From contig NZ_AUHD01000001.1 of NCBI RefSeq assembly GCF_000423005.1, positions 620,001-684,000 on the forward strand: a DNA stretch of 64,000 nt. The letters are read 5' to 3'. The DNA is from Gelidibacter mesophilus DSM 14095. Lineage in GTDB: Bacteria > Bacteroidota > Bacteroidia > Flavobacteriales > Flavobacteriaceae. Below, one piece after another: positions 63,674-64,000 of the stretch (within the stretch, counting starts at the first letter, position 1; each line of letters starts with the position of its first letter). The translations under genes and the position numbers were made by a program. Below the pieces are notes generated by a model. That model was given only the letters and a program-made list of their open reading frames with translations, was not told where the DNA came from and ran no database searches.

Positions 63674-64000
63674 AGCGGAGTAGTTAGAAAATAGCTCATA
63701 TGATTATCGATTCGACAACTTTAGAGAATTATTAGCGCAATTTAAATTTTGTGAACACAGTACCAAAGTAGTCTTGGGACTCAAAAATTTTCGGTACGTA
63801 ATGAAGTCCGATGGAATGGCCCATCTTATTTGAGTAAAGAATTTTTTGATTTTGGACTGCTTACCAAATGGAGTAGGAGTGGTGAGATAGTTTGGGGCCA
63901 GGTATTTCTAATTTAATCGCGAAAGTTCATTAGTTTTAATTTTTAAATTATTAAAAAATTAAGACATGATTGATATAAGTGACCGTATTTTTCTCATATT
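63674..64000. other. Right-edge intergenic region, possible gene start
   Basis: About 325 bases. An ATG at 63966 opens MIDISDRIFLI and stays open to the edge, so it could be the start of a further plus-strand gene. There are too few residues to identify it. The rest shows nothing recognisable. Confidence 0.3.

Overview
The window is a contiguous piece of a chromosome from a member of the Bacteroidota, almost certainly the family Flavobacteriaceae. Four things support this: AT-rich DNA; several genes preceded by the Bacteroidota -7 promoter box TANNTTTG rather than by Shine-Dalgarno sequences; cargo proteins with both type A and type B sorting domains of the type IX secretion system (T9SS); and a gene complement typical of flavobacteria (fused branched-chain 2-oxoacid dehydrogenase E1, DUF6495, carboxypeptidase-regulatory-domain proteins, LytTR regulators). 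I saw no rRNA, tRNA, CRISPR array, phage genes or intact insertion sequence. The genus cannot be fixed from the sequence alone.

Layout. 1-16,964 is mostly housekeeping: a TrmH-like RNA methyltransferase, a DEAD-box RNA helicase, rdgB, hpf, rlmH, the run nadC-yihY-priA, an orphan LytTR response regulator, the ribosomal operon rpsF-rpsR-rplI, a DUF6495 gene, a MacB-type ABC permease and hisS. 17,756-28,130 is a cell-surface locus: a 2966-residue secreted protein (glycine-rich head, TIG domain, about 19 Ig/PKD-like modules, LamG domain, T9SS type A tail), divergent from a smaller T9SS type A protein. 28,466-30,904 holds a PfpI/DJ-1-like protein, a small Rho_N-like protein, two uncharacterised proteins and a DoxX membrane protein. 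31,148-31,706 is a degenerate ~187 bp tandem repeat. 31,707-43,820 carries a T9SS type B protein, the fused E1, an S9 peptidase, an M1-like protein without recognisable zinc-site residues that ends in an outer-membrane barrel, and a LOG-family protein.

44,228-52,976 holds a 55-residue membrane protein, uvrA, a TPR-containing sensor kinase with its LuxR-type response regulator, two uncharacterised proteins and an AcpH-like phosphodiesterase. 53,098-63,673 holds glmM, a class V aminotransferase-fold enzyme, an LpxL/HtrB-like acyltransferase divergent from a rhomboid protease, a decayed DUF4369 lipoprotein gene, mnmE, a beta-lactamase-family serine hydrolase and a large lipoprotein.

The most unusual signals are: the apparent pseudo-peptidase/beta-barrel fusion; the giant surface protein; a T9SS type B gene whose signal peptide extends upstream of any ATG; a three-hairpin leader in front of hisS; two opposed -7 boxes on one 14-bp palindrome between the acyltransferase and rhomboid genes; palindromes beside the deaD and uvrA promoters; the 187-bp repeat; and the DUF4369 pseudogene. 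I do not see a clearly new multi-gene system such as a defence island or biosynthetic cluster. All assignments come from reading motifs by eye; no database search was run.
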